From an uncultured Gammaproteobacteria bacterium (lineage in GTDB: Bacteria > Pseudomonadota > Gammaproteobacteria > UBA6429 > Thiohalophilaceae): a stretch of DNA of 64,000 nt. Both the position numbers and the translations under genes were made by a program. This document shows, one piece after another, positions 8,507 through 16,399 of the stretch (positions within the stretch are counted from its first letter, which is position 1; the number at the start of each line of letters is the position of its first letter). Below the pieces are notes generated by a model. The model saw only the letters and a list, made by a program, of their open reading frames with translations, was not told where the DNA came from and searched no databases. The stretch is taken from contig CALBTB010000004.1 of assembly GCA_937967995.1 (NCBI GenBank), forward strand, positions 62,001 to 126,000. Direction: 5' to 3'.

Positions 8507-9118
8507 ATGTACGAACTGTTAATTCTATATTTTAGTCGGCATGGCGCGACTGCGAGTATGGCAAAACAACTTGCGCGCGGTGTTGAACAGGTTGATGGTG
8601 TCAGTGCTCGTGTGCGTTCGATTGCACCGGTGTCTGCCGAACATGAAAGCGTATCTCCAGCGGTACCTGACACAGGCGCACCCTTCGCAACAGTCGATGA
8701 TTTACAGGATTGCATTGGACTTGCCATGGGTAGCCCGACACGGTTTGGAAACATGGCCGCGTCACTCAAATATTTTATCGATTCAACCAGCCCGTTATGG
8801 CTAAGTGGTGCACTGGTAAATAAACCTGCAACCGTTTTTACCTCCACCTCATCCATGCATGGCGGACAGGAATCCACCTGTATCAGCATGATGTTGCCAT
8901 TGTTACATCATGGCATGACAATTGTTGGATTACCCTATACAGAAACCCGTCTGATGCAAACCACCACCGGCGGCACACCATATGGCAGTTCGCATTTTGC
9001 CGGACCGAATAATGACAACCCGTTAAGTGAAGATGAAAAAACCCTGTGCCAGGCGCAGGGTAAACGCATTGCTACTATCGCCAAAGCGCTGGCTGACCAG
9101 AACCTGATCAAAACATGA
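8507..9118 (+). CDS. wrbA: NAD(P)H:quinone oxidoreductase / flavodoxin-like WrbA
   Basis: This 203-residue protein is taken from the ATG two bases after the arsC stop; an in-frame TTG at 8501 is less likely. It has the flavodoxin-like fold of WrbA: the FMN phosphate loop LYFSRHGATASMAKQLARG, then AMGSPTRFGNMAASLKYFID, and STSSMHGGQESTC for isoalloxazine contacts. The family carries out two-electron quinone reduction that limits semiquinone formation. Its stop overlaps the start of the DUF2069 gene by 4 bases. Confidence 0.92.
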   Translation: MYELLILYFSRHGATASMAKQLARGVEQVDGVSARVRSIAPVSAEHESVSPAVPDTGAPFATVDDLQDCIGLAMGSPTRFGNMAASLKYFIDSTSPLWLSGALVNKPATVFTSTSSMHGGQESTCISMMLPLLHHGMTIVGLPYTETRLMQTTTGGTPYGSSHFAGPNNDNPLSEDEKTLCQAQGKRIATIAKALADQNLIKT

Positions 9119-9468
9119 TTGAAAAGTTTCGCTTCTGGCGCCGGCTGGCACTGATCAGTTATGTGCTGTTGATCGTAACAATCACAGCCTGGTATTTTGT
9201 AATATCACCTCCGGCAAACCTGAGCTTCGCACTCGTCTCCGGCCTTTACCTGCTGGTGCTGTTATTACCGCTGAAGCAGTTAATCCAGAACAACAACCGT
9301 GTGTATATGTGGAGTGGATACCTGATCCTGATTTATTTCGCGCATGCGGTGGTGGAGAGTTGGGCTAACGATGAACACCGCATACTTGCAGTATTCGAAC
9401 TGGTACTGAGCGTAATCTATTTTATTGCCGTGACTTACTGCTATCGCTACAGCCGCTCCCGCGATTAA
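9115..9468 (+). CDS. DUF2069 integral membrane protein
   Basis: This 117-residue protein has four predicted transmembrane segments (about 12-30, 35-53, 62-80 and 90-110), matching the DUF2069 family of small inner-membrane proteins with unknown function. It overlaps wrbA by 4 bases and so is probably translationally coupled. The arsC-wrbA-DUF2069 order is a conserved gammaproteobacterial arrangement. Its stop overlaps the convergent hda stop by 4 bases. Confidence 0.85.
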   Translation: MIEKFRFWRRLALISYVLLIVTITAWYFVISPPANLSFALVSGLYLLVLLLPLKQLIQNNNRVYMWSGYLILIYFAHAVVESWANDEHRILAVFELVLSVIYFIAVTYCYRYSRSRD

Positions 9469-10142
9469 CCCGAATTATTCGCTAAAGCCTGTTTAATAAA
9501 CGGAATACTTATTCGGCGTTGTGCCTGCAGACTCGCATCATCCAGCCTGTCCAGAATCGCAAACAAACTGTGCAGGTCACGCGGGCAGTGTTTCAGTAAA
9601 TAGGCGGCAGCCTCATCCGGAAACTGAAATCCCCGCCGTTGTGCCCGTTGGCGAAGCGCCTGAATTTTTTGTTCGTCTGTGAGTGAATTCAGTTGCAGTG
9701 AAACGCCCCACGCCAGCCGTGATGACAAATCGGCAAGCTGCAAATCCAGACCCGCCGGTGAACAGTTAGCAGTGACCACCAGTCGGCGTGAATTTTCCTG
9801 CAGGCGATTGAACAGATCAAAAAGCGCCGTTTCCCATTCGGATCGACCGGCAATTTGATGAACATCATCAATACAGACCAGCGCGAACTGCTCCAGTCCT
9901 TCCAGTATGTCTGTTTGCCATGCATCGATGTCGGTGAGTGGCAGGTAAAATGAACTGGTGTGTTGGTGACATAACGCCTGTAACAGATGTGTCTTGCCGG
10001 TTGCTTCGGCTGACCAGAGGTAAATATAACGTTCATCAGACGACAACAAATCAATCGCCTGTGCGTTACCGGCCACCAGGTAGTTATCGAATGTCGCGTT
10101 GTCGTTGAGGCGTATTTGCAGCGGGATCTGGTAACTCGGCAT
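9465..10142 (-). CDS. hda: DnaA regulatory inactivator Hda
   Basis: This 225-residue AAA+ protein resembles the central part of DnaA. It has an N-terminal clamp-binding-like segment (IPLQIRLND), a Walker A region (SAEATGKTHLLQAL, about 43-56), a Walker B VCIDDVHQ (about 88-96), and sensor and lid regions ending in KHCPRDLHSLFAILDRLD. Hda with the DNA-loaded beta clamp stimulates ATP hydrolysis by DnaA and so limits re-initiation. It is followed on the minus strand by nothing but the convergent DUF2069 gene, and sits 4 bases downstream of the AI-2E permease gene. Confidence 0.93.
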   Translation of the reverse strand: MPSYQIPLQIRLNDNATFDNYLVAGNAQAIDLLSSDERYIYLWSAEATGKTHLLQALCHQHTSSFYLPLTDIDAWQTDILEGLEQFALVCIDDVHQIAGRSEWETALFDLFNRLQENSRRLVVTANCSPAGLDLQLADLSSRLAWGVSLQLNSLTDEQKIQALRQRAQRRGFQFPDEAAAYLLKHCPRDLHSLFAILDRLDDASLQAQRRISIPFIKQALANNSG

Positions 10143-10146
10143 GCCT

Positions 10147-11196
10147 CTATCCGGCGTACATCGTGCTGTCTTTATATTGCTGATGCAGATAACGCATAAT
10201 CACGGCAATAACGGCAGCCAGCGGTAATGCAATCAGCACACCAACAAACCCAAATAACTGTCCACCCGCCAGGACGGCAAAAATAACCGCCACCGGATGC
10301 AATCCAATCCTGTCACCCACCAGTTTTGGTGTCAGGAACATGCCTTCGGCAACCTGACCAATAATAAAAACGACTGCCACCAGCGCGACATGCAGAAAAT
10401 CATGAAACTGTAAAATGGCGGCCGTGCCGGCAACAAGAATGCCGATGATAAAACCAAGATAAGGTACAAATGACACCAGACCGGCCAGCAACCCGATCAG
10501 TAATGCGAATTCCAGTCCAACCAGTCCCAGACCAACACTATATATAATCCCTAATGCCAGCATGACCAGCAGCTGTCCGCGCAGAAAAGAACCTAACACC
10601 TCGTCCGATTGTTTCGCTAACTTAACGATGACGCCTTCACTCTTTCTCGGCAACAGTTCATGAATACGTCCAACCAGAACGTCCCAGTCACGTAACAGGT
10701 AAAATGTAACCACCGGTATCAACACCAGGTTTCCGACAATCGCGATCAGGACTGCTCCTGACTTTGTGACATAACTGATGGCCTTGGTGGCAATACCGCC
10801 TGCTTCTTTCCAGTGTCCCTGCAGGGTCTGTTTGATTTTTTCCGGTTCAAGCTGAATATTCAGACCAAGCTCACTGTTGATCCACGGAATGAACTGGGAT
10901 TGCAGAACTGCGATATAACCGGGCACTTTCTGTACCAGCGCAACAATCTGCCTTTCAAGCATGGGAATTAAAATCAGCAATGCTATAACCGCGATCAACG
11001 TTAGTACCAGAAAAACAATCGTCACCGCCAGCGTGCGGGGTAATTTAAAAGCTTCAAGCCGATCCACGAGCGGATCACCGATATAAGCCAGAATGGCGGC
11101 AATAATAAATGGCGTCAAAACCGGGGCCAGTAAATAAATCAGCACCCCTGAAACGATAATAATTGAAAACCAGTACCACTTGTTAGATTGCGTCAT
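10147..11196 (-). CDS. AI-2E family transporter / PerM-like permease
   Basis: This 349-residue membrane protein has about eight transmembrane segments. There is a soluble stretch around residues 85-140, then the hallmark C-terminal run GLLAGLVSFVPYLGFIIGIL and PKLVGDRIGLHPVAVIFAVLAGG. The AI-2E exporter family contains autoinducer exporters and Na+/H+ antiporters, so the substrate here cannot be told. The hda-PerM arrangement is conserved in gammaproteobacteria. Its start overlaps the stop of the CDP-alcohol phosphatidyltransferase gene. Confidence 0.9.
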   Translation of the reverse strand: MTQSNKWYWFSIIIVSGVLIYLLAPVLTPFIIAAILAYIGDPLVDRLEAFKLPRTLAVTIVFLVLTLIAVIALLILIPMLERQIVALVQKVPGYIAVLQSQFIPWINSELGLNIQLEPEKIKQTLQGHWKEAGGIATKAISYVTKSGAVLIAIVGNLVLIPVVTFYLLRDWDVLVGRIHELLPRKSEGVIVKLAKQSDEVLGSFLRGQLLVMLALGIIYSVGLGLVGLEFALLIGLLAGLVSFVPYLGFIIGILVAGTAAILQFHDFLHVALVAVVFIIGQVAEGMFLTPKLVGDRIGLHPVAVIFAVLAGGQLFGFVGVLIALPLAAVIAVIMRYLHQQYKDSTMYAG

Positions 11197-11762
11197 GCAT
11201 TCTCCCTGTTTTTTACTTCATCAATGGCTTTGCGTGACCAGATGACGACATACGTCAGCCCACTCAACGCTGATGATATAAAAACGAGATAAATCATGGT
11301 TTGGGTTAACCACGCTGGCACCTGCGCCGCCATCGGTAACGTGGACAGCGAGAACAGCATCAACAAAACCAGGAAAATCTGAAAGGCGGTATTCAGTTTG
11401 CTAATCAACAGCGGTTTCATACTGATATCCTGTACCAGCAGGCGGTACGCAAGCGCACCCAATATGATGAGCACGTCGCGCCCGATCACTACGGCTACCA
11501 GCCAGACAGGGAAGTGTGACTGCCAGCCCAGCACAAAATACACGGCCGTCAACAGTAATTTGTCACCGAGTGGATCCAGAAAACTGCCGAGCCGCGTAAT
11601 CCAGCCAAATCGCCGCGCCAGAAAACCATCAAGACCGTCTGACAATCCTGCAATAAGAAAGATCGCCAGCGCATAACTGTATTGGTGATTCAGCAAAAAC
11701 CAGACTGTCGGAACAACAAGAAAGATACGCAGAATACTGATAATGTTTGGCAGCCATTTCAT
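11193..11762 (-). CDS. CDP-alcohol phosphatidyltransferase (PgsA-like)
   Basis: This 189-residue membrane enzyme has about five hydrophobic segments and an intact CDP-alcohol phosphotransferase signature (DG..AR........G...D...D) in LSDGLDGFLARRFGWITRLG followed by SFLDPLGDK. PgsA converts CDP-diacylglycerol and glycerol-3-phosphate to phosphatidylglycerophosphate. Length and motif fit PgsA, but a paralogue with another acceptor alcohol cannot be excluded. It overlaps the permease gene by 4 bases, and the DUF2066 gene ends 20 bases upstream. Confidence 0.85.
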   Translation of the reverse strand: MKWLPNIISILRIFLVVPTVWFLLNHQYSYALAIFLIAGLSDGLDGFLARRFGWITRLGSFLDPLGDKLLLTAVYFVLGWQSHFPVWLVAVVIGRDVLIILGALAYRLLVQDISMKPLLISKLNTAFQIFLVLLMLFSLSTLPMAAQVPAWLTQTMIYLVFISSALSGLTYVVIWSRKAIDEVKNRENA

Positions 11763-11782
11763 TTGATGTTCCTGACTTAAGT

Positions 11783-12910
11783 TCAGGGGATCAGCCTGTA
11801 TATCAGGTCCGGTATCACCTGGGGTGCCGTTTCAGCAACAACCGTCTGTTTTTCATTGTTCGGTTTGTCAGGTATCGGCACAGTTTCGACCGGCTCATTC
11901 ACCAGCGTGTGTCCCAGCGAGACCGCTCGGGCCACACCCAGCCGACCTGCCGATGTGACCAGTTCAAAGATGGTCGCATTGGAAGCTATCTGATAGGGAT
12001 GAACGGCAGACACCTGGGAAATGGCGTTGAGGTATTTGAGCACGCGATTGTAATCAGCGAGTGTTTTGATGTCCCTGACCTCGACCAGCACACTACCACT
12101 GCTGGTCTGGTCGATCTGCGCATAACGCGTGGCCAGCGCCAGAGCCGTGGTATCGATTCCGGGTGTCAAAACCTGCATCAGCGACGCGCCCTTCAGGCTC
12201 CAGTCACGACGCCGGCTGTCTGAATAGAGTGACCAGCGCGCGTTCCAGCCACCATAGCCCTGGTAAACCCGTCCAACCAGCACTGCCTCTGACTGGTAAC
12301 GCCGTGATGCCTGCAGAATATTGGACTCGAAATTGCCCCATACATCACTGACTCGTAAATTTGAACGATCAGTTAAATCCAGTAATGGAATACGCAATGG
12401 CAAACCACGACGTGTGGCGTGGTCCTTGATGATATCCAGTGCAGGGTGACGGGAATTATTACCAATCATCTCGCGCTGACCCCGCTCATCTACCACCAGC
12501 CAGACCAGCGTGGCAGGACGGGTCTTGCCCCAGACCGGTAAATTCTGTGAACGTAACAAGCGTGATACGGCTGATTCATCAAAGCGCACCCAGAGCAGTA
12601 AACCGGACTGGGCTGTGTTGCTTACGGCCGGTTTACGATAACGATACTGCTGTGCAAAACGCGTCGCGGATTCAAGCGCCGTGCGAATCGCCGGATATTC
12701 TGTCGCCGCAAGCAAATTGGCGCGGCCCGACACCCTGACCAGTACTTCCCCAAAGGCCTGGCGAATAGCATCGCTACGTTCATCCCGATCCTGGCTTTTG
12801 ACCGGCAGTTCAACCTCGTATAAGCCTTCTACCTGATCGGCAAGCAACGGTGTGGTGAATCCACTTGCAACCAGTATGACTATTCCGATAAGACTCTGCT
12901 TTATAAACAC
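11783..12910 (-). CDS. DUF2066 domain protein, exported
   Basis: This 375-residue protein starts with GTG, followed by a signal peptide (about 1-24, ending TTPLLA). The DUF2066 core follows (VEGLYEVELPVKSQDRDERS through FGEVLVRVSGRANLL and WVRFDESAVSRLLRSQNLPV). The C-terminal third contains SSGSVLVEVRDIKTLADYNR. The function is unknown; the family is periplasmic and conserved next to purM and hda in gammaproteobacteria. It heads the minus-strand run DUF2066-pgsA-like-permease-hda and is divergent from purM across a 94-base promoter region. Confidence 0.85.
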   Translation of the reverse strand: MFIKQSLIGIVILVASGFTTPLLADQVEGLYEVELPVKSQDRDERSDAIRQAFGEVLVRVSGRANLLAATEYPAIRTALESATRFAQQYRYRKPAVSNTAQSGLLLWVRFDESAVSRLLRSQNLPVWGKTRPATLVWLVVDERGQREMIGNNSRHPALDIIKDHATRRGLPLRIPLLDLTDRSNLRVSDVWGNFESNILQASRRYQSEAVLVGRVYQGYGGWNARWSLYSDSRRRDWSLKGASLMQVLTPGIDTTALALATRYAQIDQTSSGSVLVEVRDIKTLADYNRVLKYLNAISQVSAVHPYQIASNATIFELVTSAGRLGVARAVSLGHTLVNEPVETVPIPDKPNNEKQTVVAETAPQVIPDLIYRLIP

Positions 12911-13004
12911 GCGCTGTTTCCCTGAAAGTCGGCGAATTGATACACTACCCCAATTATTACCTACTGTCGAAGCACAAAAAAGGTGCGTTTACGAGGAGTT
13001 GTGA

Positions 13005-14066
13005 GTGACGCAACGCAAATCTGACCCGAATACCCCATCCAAAGGCCTGAGTTACCGCGATGCGGGTGTTGATATCGATGCCGGTAATGAACTGGTTGAA
13101 CGAATAAAACCCTATGCGAAACAGACCCTGCGACCTGAAGTACTGGGTGGCCTGGGTGGCTTTGGTGCCCTGTTTGCCCTGGACCTGGAAAAATACCCGC
13201 AACCGGTACTGGTCGCCGGCACAGATGGCGTCGGTACCAAACTCAAGCTGGCGTTAGAGACCGGCATTCATGATACGGTCGGTATTGATCTGGTTGCCAT
13301 GTGTGTCAACGATCTGATCGTACAGGGTGCCGAACCCCTGTTCTTTCTCGATTACTATGCCACCGGTAAACTGCAGGTCGATGTGGCCGCGGATGTCGTC
13401 AAGGGCATCGCCGCAGGCTGTGAACAGGCGGGTGCCGCACTGATTGGTGGTGAAACCGCCGAAATGCCGGGCATGTATGAAGGTGATGATTATGACCTGG
13501 CTGGTTTCTGTGTCGGTGTGGTCAACCGTGACCGTGTTATCGATGGCAGCCAGGTAAAGGCAGGTGATGTATTGATCGGCTTGCCATCGAGTGGTCCGCA
13601 TTCAAACGGGTATTCACTGATTCGAAAGATTATCGAACACAGCAAGGCTGACCTGTCGGCCGATTTTCATGGCCAGCCCCTGGGACGCGCCCTGCTGACG
13701 CCCACTACCATTTACGTCAAACCCTTGCTGGAGCTGTTTAACAACGTGAACGTTCACGCCCTGGCACATATCACCGGCGGCGGGTTGCTTGAAAACATAC
13801 CGCGTGTTATGCCGGATGACACTCGGGCGCATCTACGCCGGGACGCCTGGCAAATGCCACCCATATTTGACTGGTTGCAACAGCATGGATCGGTCAGCGA
13901 AACGGAAATGTATCGAACTTTCAATTGCGGCATAGGAATGACAGTCATTGTGGATCAAAGCGATCAACAACAAACCCTCTCTATTCTGGAACAACAGGGC
14001 TACCAGCCCGTCGTACTGGGTGTTATCGAGCCACACCAGGGTAAGCCGCTTGTTACAATAGATTAA
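13005..14066 (+). CDS. purM: Phosphoribosylformylglycinamidine cyclo-ligase
   Basis: This 353-residue protein, also called AIR synthetase, forms aminoimidazole ribotide from FGAM with ATP in step 5 of purine synthesis. The start is a GTG followed by TQRKSDPNTPSKGLSYRDAG, and an AGGAG lies a few bases upstream. Conserved blocks are GTDGVGTKLKLAL, AMCVNDLIVQGAEPLFFLDY, IGGETAEMPGMY and SSGPHSNGYSLIRKI. The length matches E. coli PurM (345). Its stop shares one base with the purN ATG, so the pair is coupled. Confidence 0.97.
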   Translation: MTQRKSDPNTPSKGLSYRDAGVDIDAGNELVERIKPYAKQTLRPEVLGGLGGFGALFALDLEKYPQPVLVAGTDGVGTKLKLALETGIHDTVGIDLVAMCVNDLIVQGAEPLFFLDYYATGKLQVDVAADVVKGIAAGCEQAGAALIGGETAEMPGMYEGDDYDLAGFCVGVVNRDRVIDGSQVKAGDVLIGLPSSGPHSNGYSLIRKIIEHSKADLSADFHGQPLGRALLTPTTIYVKPLLELFNNVNVHALAHITGGGLLENIPRVMPDDTRAHLRRDAWQMPPIFDWLQQHGSVSETEMYRTFNCGIGMTVIVDQSDQQQTLSILEQQGYQPVVLGVIEPHQGKPLVTID

Positions 14067-14725
14067 TGCACGCATCCACGCCGTTTCGTATCGTCGTCCT
14101 CCTGTCCGGCAATGGCAGTAATCTCCAGGCCATTATCGATGCAATAGAAAATCAAACCCTACCAGCCGAGATCAGTGCCGTCATCAGTAACCGACCGGAT
14201 GCATACGGACTGGAACGCGCGAAAACGCATGGCATTGCGACGCACGTTATCGACCATACAAAGTATGCGGATCGGCAAAGCTTTGACAAACAACTCGCGC
14301 AGCGCATCGATCACTATCAACCAGACCTGGTTGTGCTGGCCGGTTTCATGCGGATATTAACGGATGACTTCGTCAACCATTATTCGGGAAGAATGATTAA
14401 CATTCATCCTTCTCTTTTACCTGCCTACCAGGGGCTCAACACTCATCAGCGTGTACTTGAAGATGGCTGCACCGAGCACGGCGCAACAGTTCATTTTGTT
14501 ATTCCGAAACTGGATAGTGGCCCAATTATCCTGCAAGCCAGAATACCCGTAACCACCGACGATTCGGTTAAAACCCTGCAACAGCGGGTACATGCTATAG
14601 AACATCGTCTCTACCCGGAAGCTATTCGCCGTATTGCCACCGGTCAGGTCCGGTTCAGTAATGGCGTGGTTTACTACAATGACAATCCCATCACAGCGCA
14701 GGACTGGCAGTTCACCGCTGTGTGA
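14066..14725 (+). CDS. purN: Phosphoribosylglycinamide formyltransferase
   Basis: This 219-residue protein transfers a formyl group from 10-formyl-tetrahydrofolate to GAR in step 3 of purine synthesis. The N-terminal LLSGNGSNLQAIIDAI binds phosphate. The catalytic triad region is visible as Asn and His in MINIHPSLLPAYQGLNTHQR, and Asp in VIPKLDSGPIILQ. The length fits PurN (about 212). It is coupled to purM by a one-base stop/start overlap. Confidence 0.96.
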   Translation: MHASTPFRIVVLLSGNGSNLQAIIDAIENQTLPAEISAVISNRPDAYGLERAKTHGIATHVIDHTKYADRQSFDKQLAQRIDHYQPDLVVLAGFMRILTDDFVNHYSGRMINIHPSLLPAYQGLNTHQRVLEDGCTEHGATVHFVIPKLDSGPIILQARIPVTTDDSVKTLQQRVHAIEHRLYPEAIRRIATGQVRFSNGVVYYNDNPITAQDWQFTAV

Positions 14726-14755
14726 ACCTGGCTAGCGGGGACAGGTCAAACCACT

Positions 14756-15484
14756 ATGCAAATTAAATACAAACATTCCGTTCATCTGATATTCAGTTTC
14801 ATATTGATAGCCGGTGTTTCCGGCCCGGCAAATGCCGTGCTGCTGGAAAAAGGTTTTACGGCGGTTTATGAAGTCGAACACAACGGCATGTACCTGGGTG
14901 AGTCAGAACGAGAATTAAAACCGTTAAAAGATAATCACTGGCAGTTTCACTCGATCACCCGCCCAAAGGGATTTGCCAAAATGTTCATTAAGGACACACT
15001 GGAAGAAACCAGTATCCTGAAACGCCAGGGCAACGACTTTATCCCAATCATGTACCGTTACGACCAGACCGGTGGTAAAAAACCGAAACATGACAGTGTC
15101 AAGTTTGACTGGGAGAACAAACAGGTCAGCCTGTCATATGTAAATAAAAGCCTTGATCTGCATGCCGGGACACAGGACCTGATGAGTTTCCTGCTGTTAA
15201 TTATGCGTGACTTACAAAACGGCCATAAACAGATTCAGTTTACGCTTGCCGATCGTAAACGCATTAATGATTACGTGCTGAACGTGAAAGTGGAAAACCA
15301 GGTCGACACACCAATGCGAAGTTTTAAATCGTTAGTGCTGGTCAGCAATATCATCAAGGATGGTGATCGGTTTCGTATCTGGTGTGCACCGGCGCTGCAA
15401 TACCTGCCGGTCAAAATAGAAAAGACGGAAGACGATGGTGATACCACCACAATGGTCATCAAGTCGTTGTCGATTAATAAATAA
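14756..15484 (+). CDS. DUF3108 domain protein, exported
   Basis: This 242-residue protein has a signal peptide (about 1-26, ending GPANA) and a beta-rich DUF3108 domain covering most of the chain (TAVYEVEHNGMYLGESEREL through IWCAPALQYLPVKIEKTEDD). The family is periplasmic and uncharacterised, and it is consistently found behind purN in gammaproteobacteria. Here the gap is 30 bases, so it is probably the third gene of the purMN operon. Confidence 0.88.
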   Translation: MQIKYKHSVHLIFSFILIAGVSGPANAVLLEKGFTAVYEVEHNGMYLGESERELKPLKDNHWQFHSITRPKGFAKMFIKDTLEETSILKRQGNDFIPIMYRYDQTGGKKPKHDSVKFDWENKQVSLSYVNKSLDLHAGTQDLMSFLLLIMRDLQNGHKQIQFTLADRKRINDYVLNVKVENQVDTPMRSFKSLVLVSNIIKDGDRFRIWCAPALQYLPVKIEKTEDDGDTTTMVIKSLSINK

Positions 15485-15488
15485 CTAA

Positions 15489-16055
15489 TCAGGTTTTCGG
15501 CAGGGTCACTCCCTGTTGGCCCTGATATTTACCGCCACGATCCTTGTAGGATGTCTCACAGACTTCATCGGACTCGAAAAACAGCATCTGTGCCACGCCT
15601 TCATTCGCATATATCTTGGCCGGTAGCGGTGTGGTGTTGGAAAATTCCAGCGTGACATGTCCTTCCCATTCCGGTTCCAGTGGGGTGACATTTACGATGA
15701 TGCCGCAACGGGCATAGGTGGACTTGCCCAGACAGACTGTCAGTACGCTGCGCGGAATGCGGAAATACTCGACCGTGCGTGCCAGGGCAAAGGAATTCGG
15801 CGGAATGATACACACATCGCCCTTAAAATCGACAAAGCTGTGCTCGGAAAAATCCTTGGGATCCACAATCGCGGAATTGATGTTGGTGAAGATCTTGAAT
15901 TCATCGGCGCAACGGACATCGTATCCGTATGATGATGTACCGTATGACACGATACGACCACTGCCATTTTCCCGTACCTGACCGGCCTCAAACGGCTCGA
16001 TCATCTTTTGCTGCTCCGCCATGCGGCGAATCCATTTATCCGACTTGATGCTCAT
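15489..16055 (-). CDS. dcd: dCTP deaminase
   Basis: This 188-residue protein is taken from the ATG giving MSIKSDKWIRRMAEQ; a start five codons upstream is possible. It deaminates dCTP to dUTP for thymidylate synthesis. Conserved elements are VRCADEFKIF, IPPNSFALARTVEYFRIPR, CLGKSTYARCGI, and NVTPLEPEWEGHVTLEFSN with the catalytic Glu. The C-terminal Gln/Gly-rich lid GGKYQGQQGVTLPKT follows. A terminator hairpin lies about 35 bases upstream, separating it from the apbC transcript. Confidence 0.96.
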   Translation of the reverse strand: MSIKSDKWIRRMAEQQKMIEPFEAGQVRENGSGRIVSYGTSSYGYDVRCADEFKIFTNINSAIVDPKDFSEHSFVDFKGDVCIIPPNSFALARTVEYFRIPRSVLTVCLGKSTYARCGIIVNVTPLEPEWEGHVTLEFSNTTPLPAKIYANEGVAQMLFFESDEVCETSYKDRGGKYQGQQGVTLPKT

Positions 16056-16088
16056 TGCGCCCTCCCACAAACCGGCGCCATTATAAAC

Positions 16089-16116
16089 AAAAAAGGCGCT
16101 ACCGTCGGTAACGCCT
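16089..16116 (-). terminator. Rho-independent terminator between apbC and dcd
   Basis: On the minus strand, a stem AGGCG(T)TACC / GGTA(G)CGCCT with a 3-base loop is followed by a T run of at least six. It should end transcripts coming from apbC. Because it lies only 34 bases before the dcd ATG, it could alternatively act as an attenuator of dcd if the dcd promoter is upstream of it. Confidence 0.8.
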
Positions 16117-16142
16117 CAGAATAAAATATGTGCTTAACAACG

Positions 16143-16257
16143 CGTGCATCGCTTCCGCTAAATCTCGGCCTGGATCCCGCCAGGCCTCGAATCGGTAACA
16201 GGCGGCTTTGTACATCCCTGTACCGCCGCCTGTTAACGACGCTTCAGCGATGTCACG
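16143..16257. repeat. Nested palindromic element A
   Basis: The outer arms 16143-16153 and 16246-16257 (CGTGCATCGCT against AGCGATGTCACG, one bulged T) enclose two hairpins. The first is 16167-16173 with 16180-16186 (GGCCTGG/CCAGGCC). The second is 16197-16206 with 16225-16234 (AACAGGCGGC/GCCGCCTGTT), which itself contains GTACATCCCTGTAC. The layout matches the elements at 30810-30925 and 52862-52963. It lies in the 342-base gene-free stretch between dcd and apbC. Confidence 0.75.
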
Positions 16258-16277
16258 CTTATGTTCATAACTGGACT

Positions 16278-16399
16278 GAGAGTTGTAAATTTCGGTTCCT
16301 GGCTAGGCGAAAAACAACGAGGAAGCGGAGTTTACATATGAGTAAATGAGCATTCCGAGTTGTTTTTCAACAACGCCAGGGGACGAAAGTTACAGTCTC
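16278..16399. repeat. Long imperfect palindrome B behind apbC
   Basis: The arms 16278-16303 and 16375-16399 pair along about 25 bases with a few mismatches (GAGA.T..TAA.TTTCG...CCTGGC). Inside them a perfect 10-bp stem is formed by 16309-16318 and 16359-16368 (GAAAAACAAC/GTTGTTTTTC). The apex holds a small TTTAC/GTAAA hairpin. The right arm ends on the apbC stop codon (16398-16400). It could form a very stable mRNA 3' structure or be a dispersed repeat; no protein is encoded. Confidence 0.72.

Noticed and set aside
16120..16397. Possible tRNA or attC-type recombination site in the dcd-apbC gap
   Set aside because: No cloverleaf with a T-loop GTTCRAAT motif is present, and no integron-type RYYYAAC/GTTRRRY pair is placed correctly. 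The structure is better described as nested palindromes.
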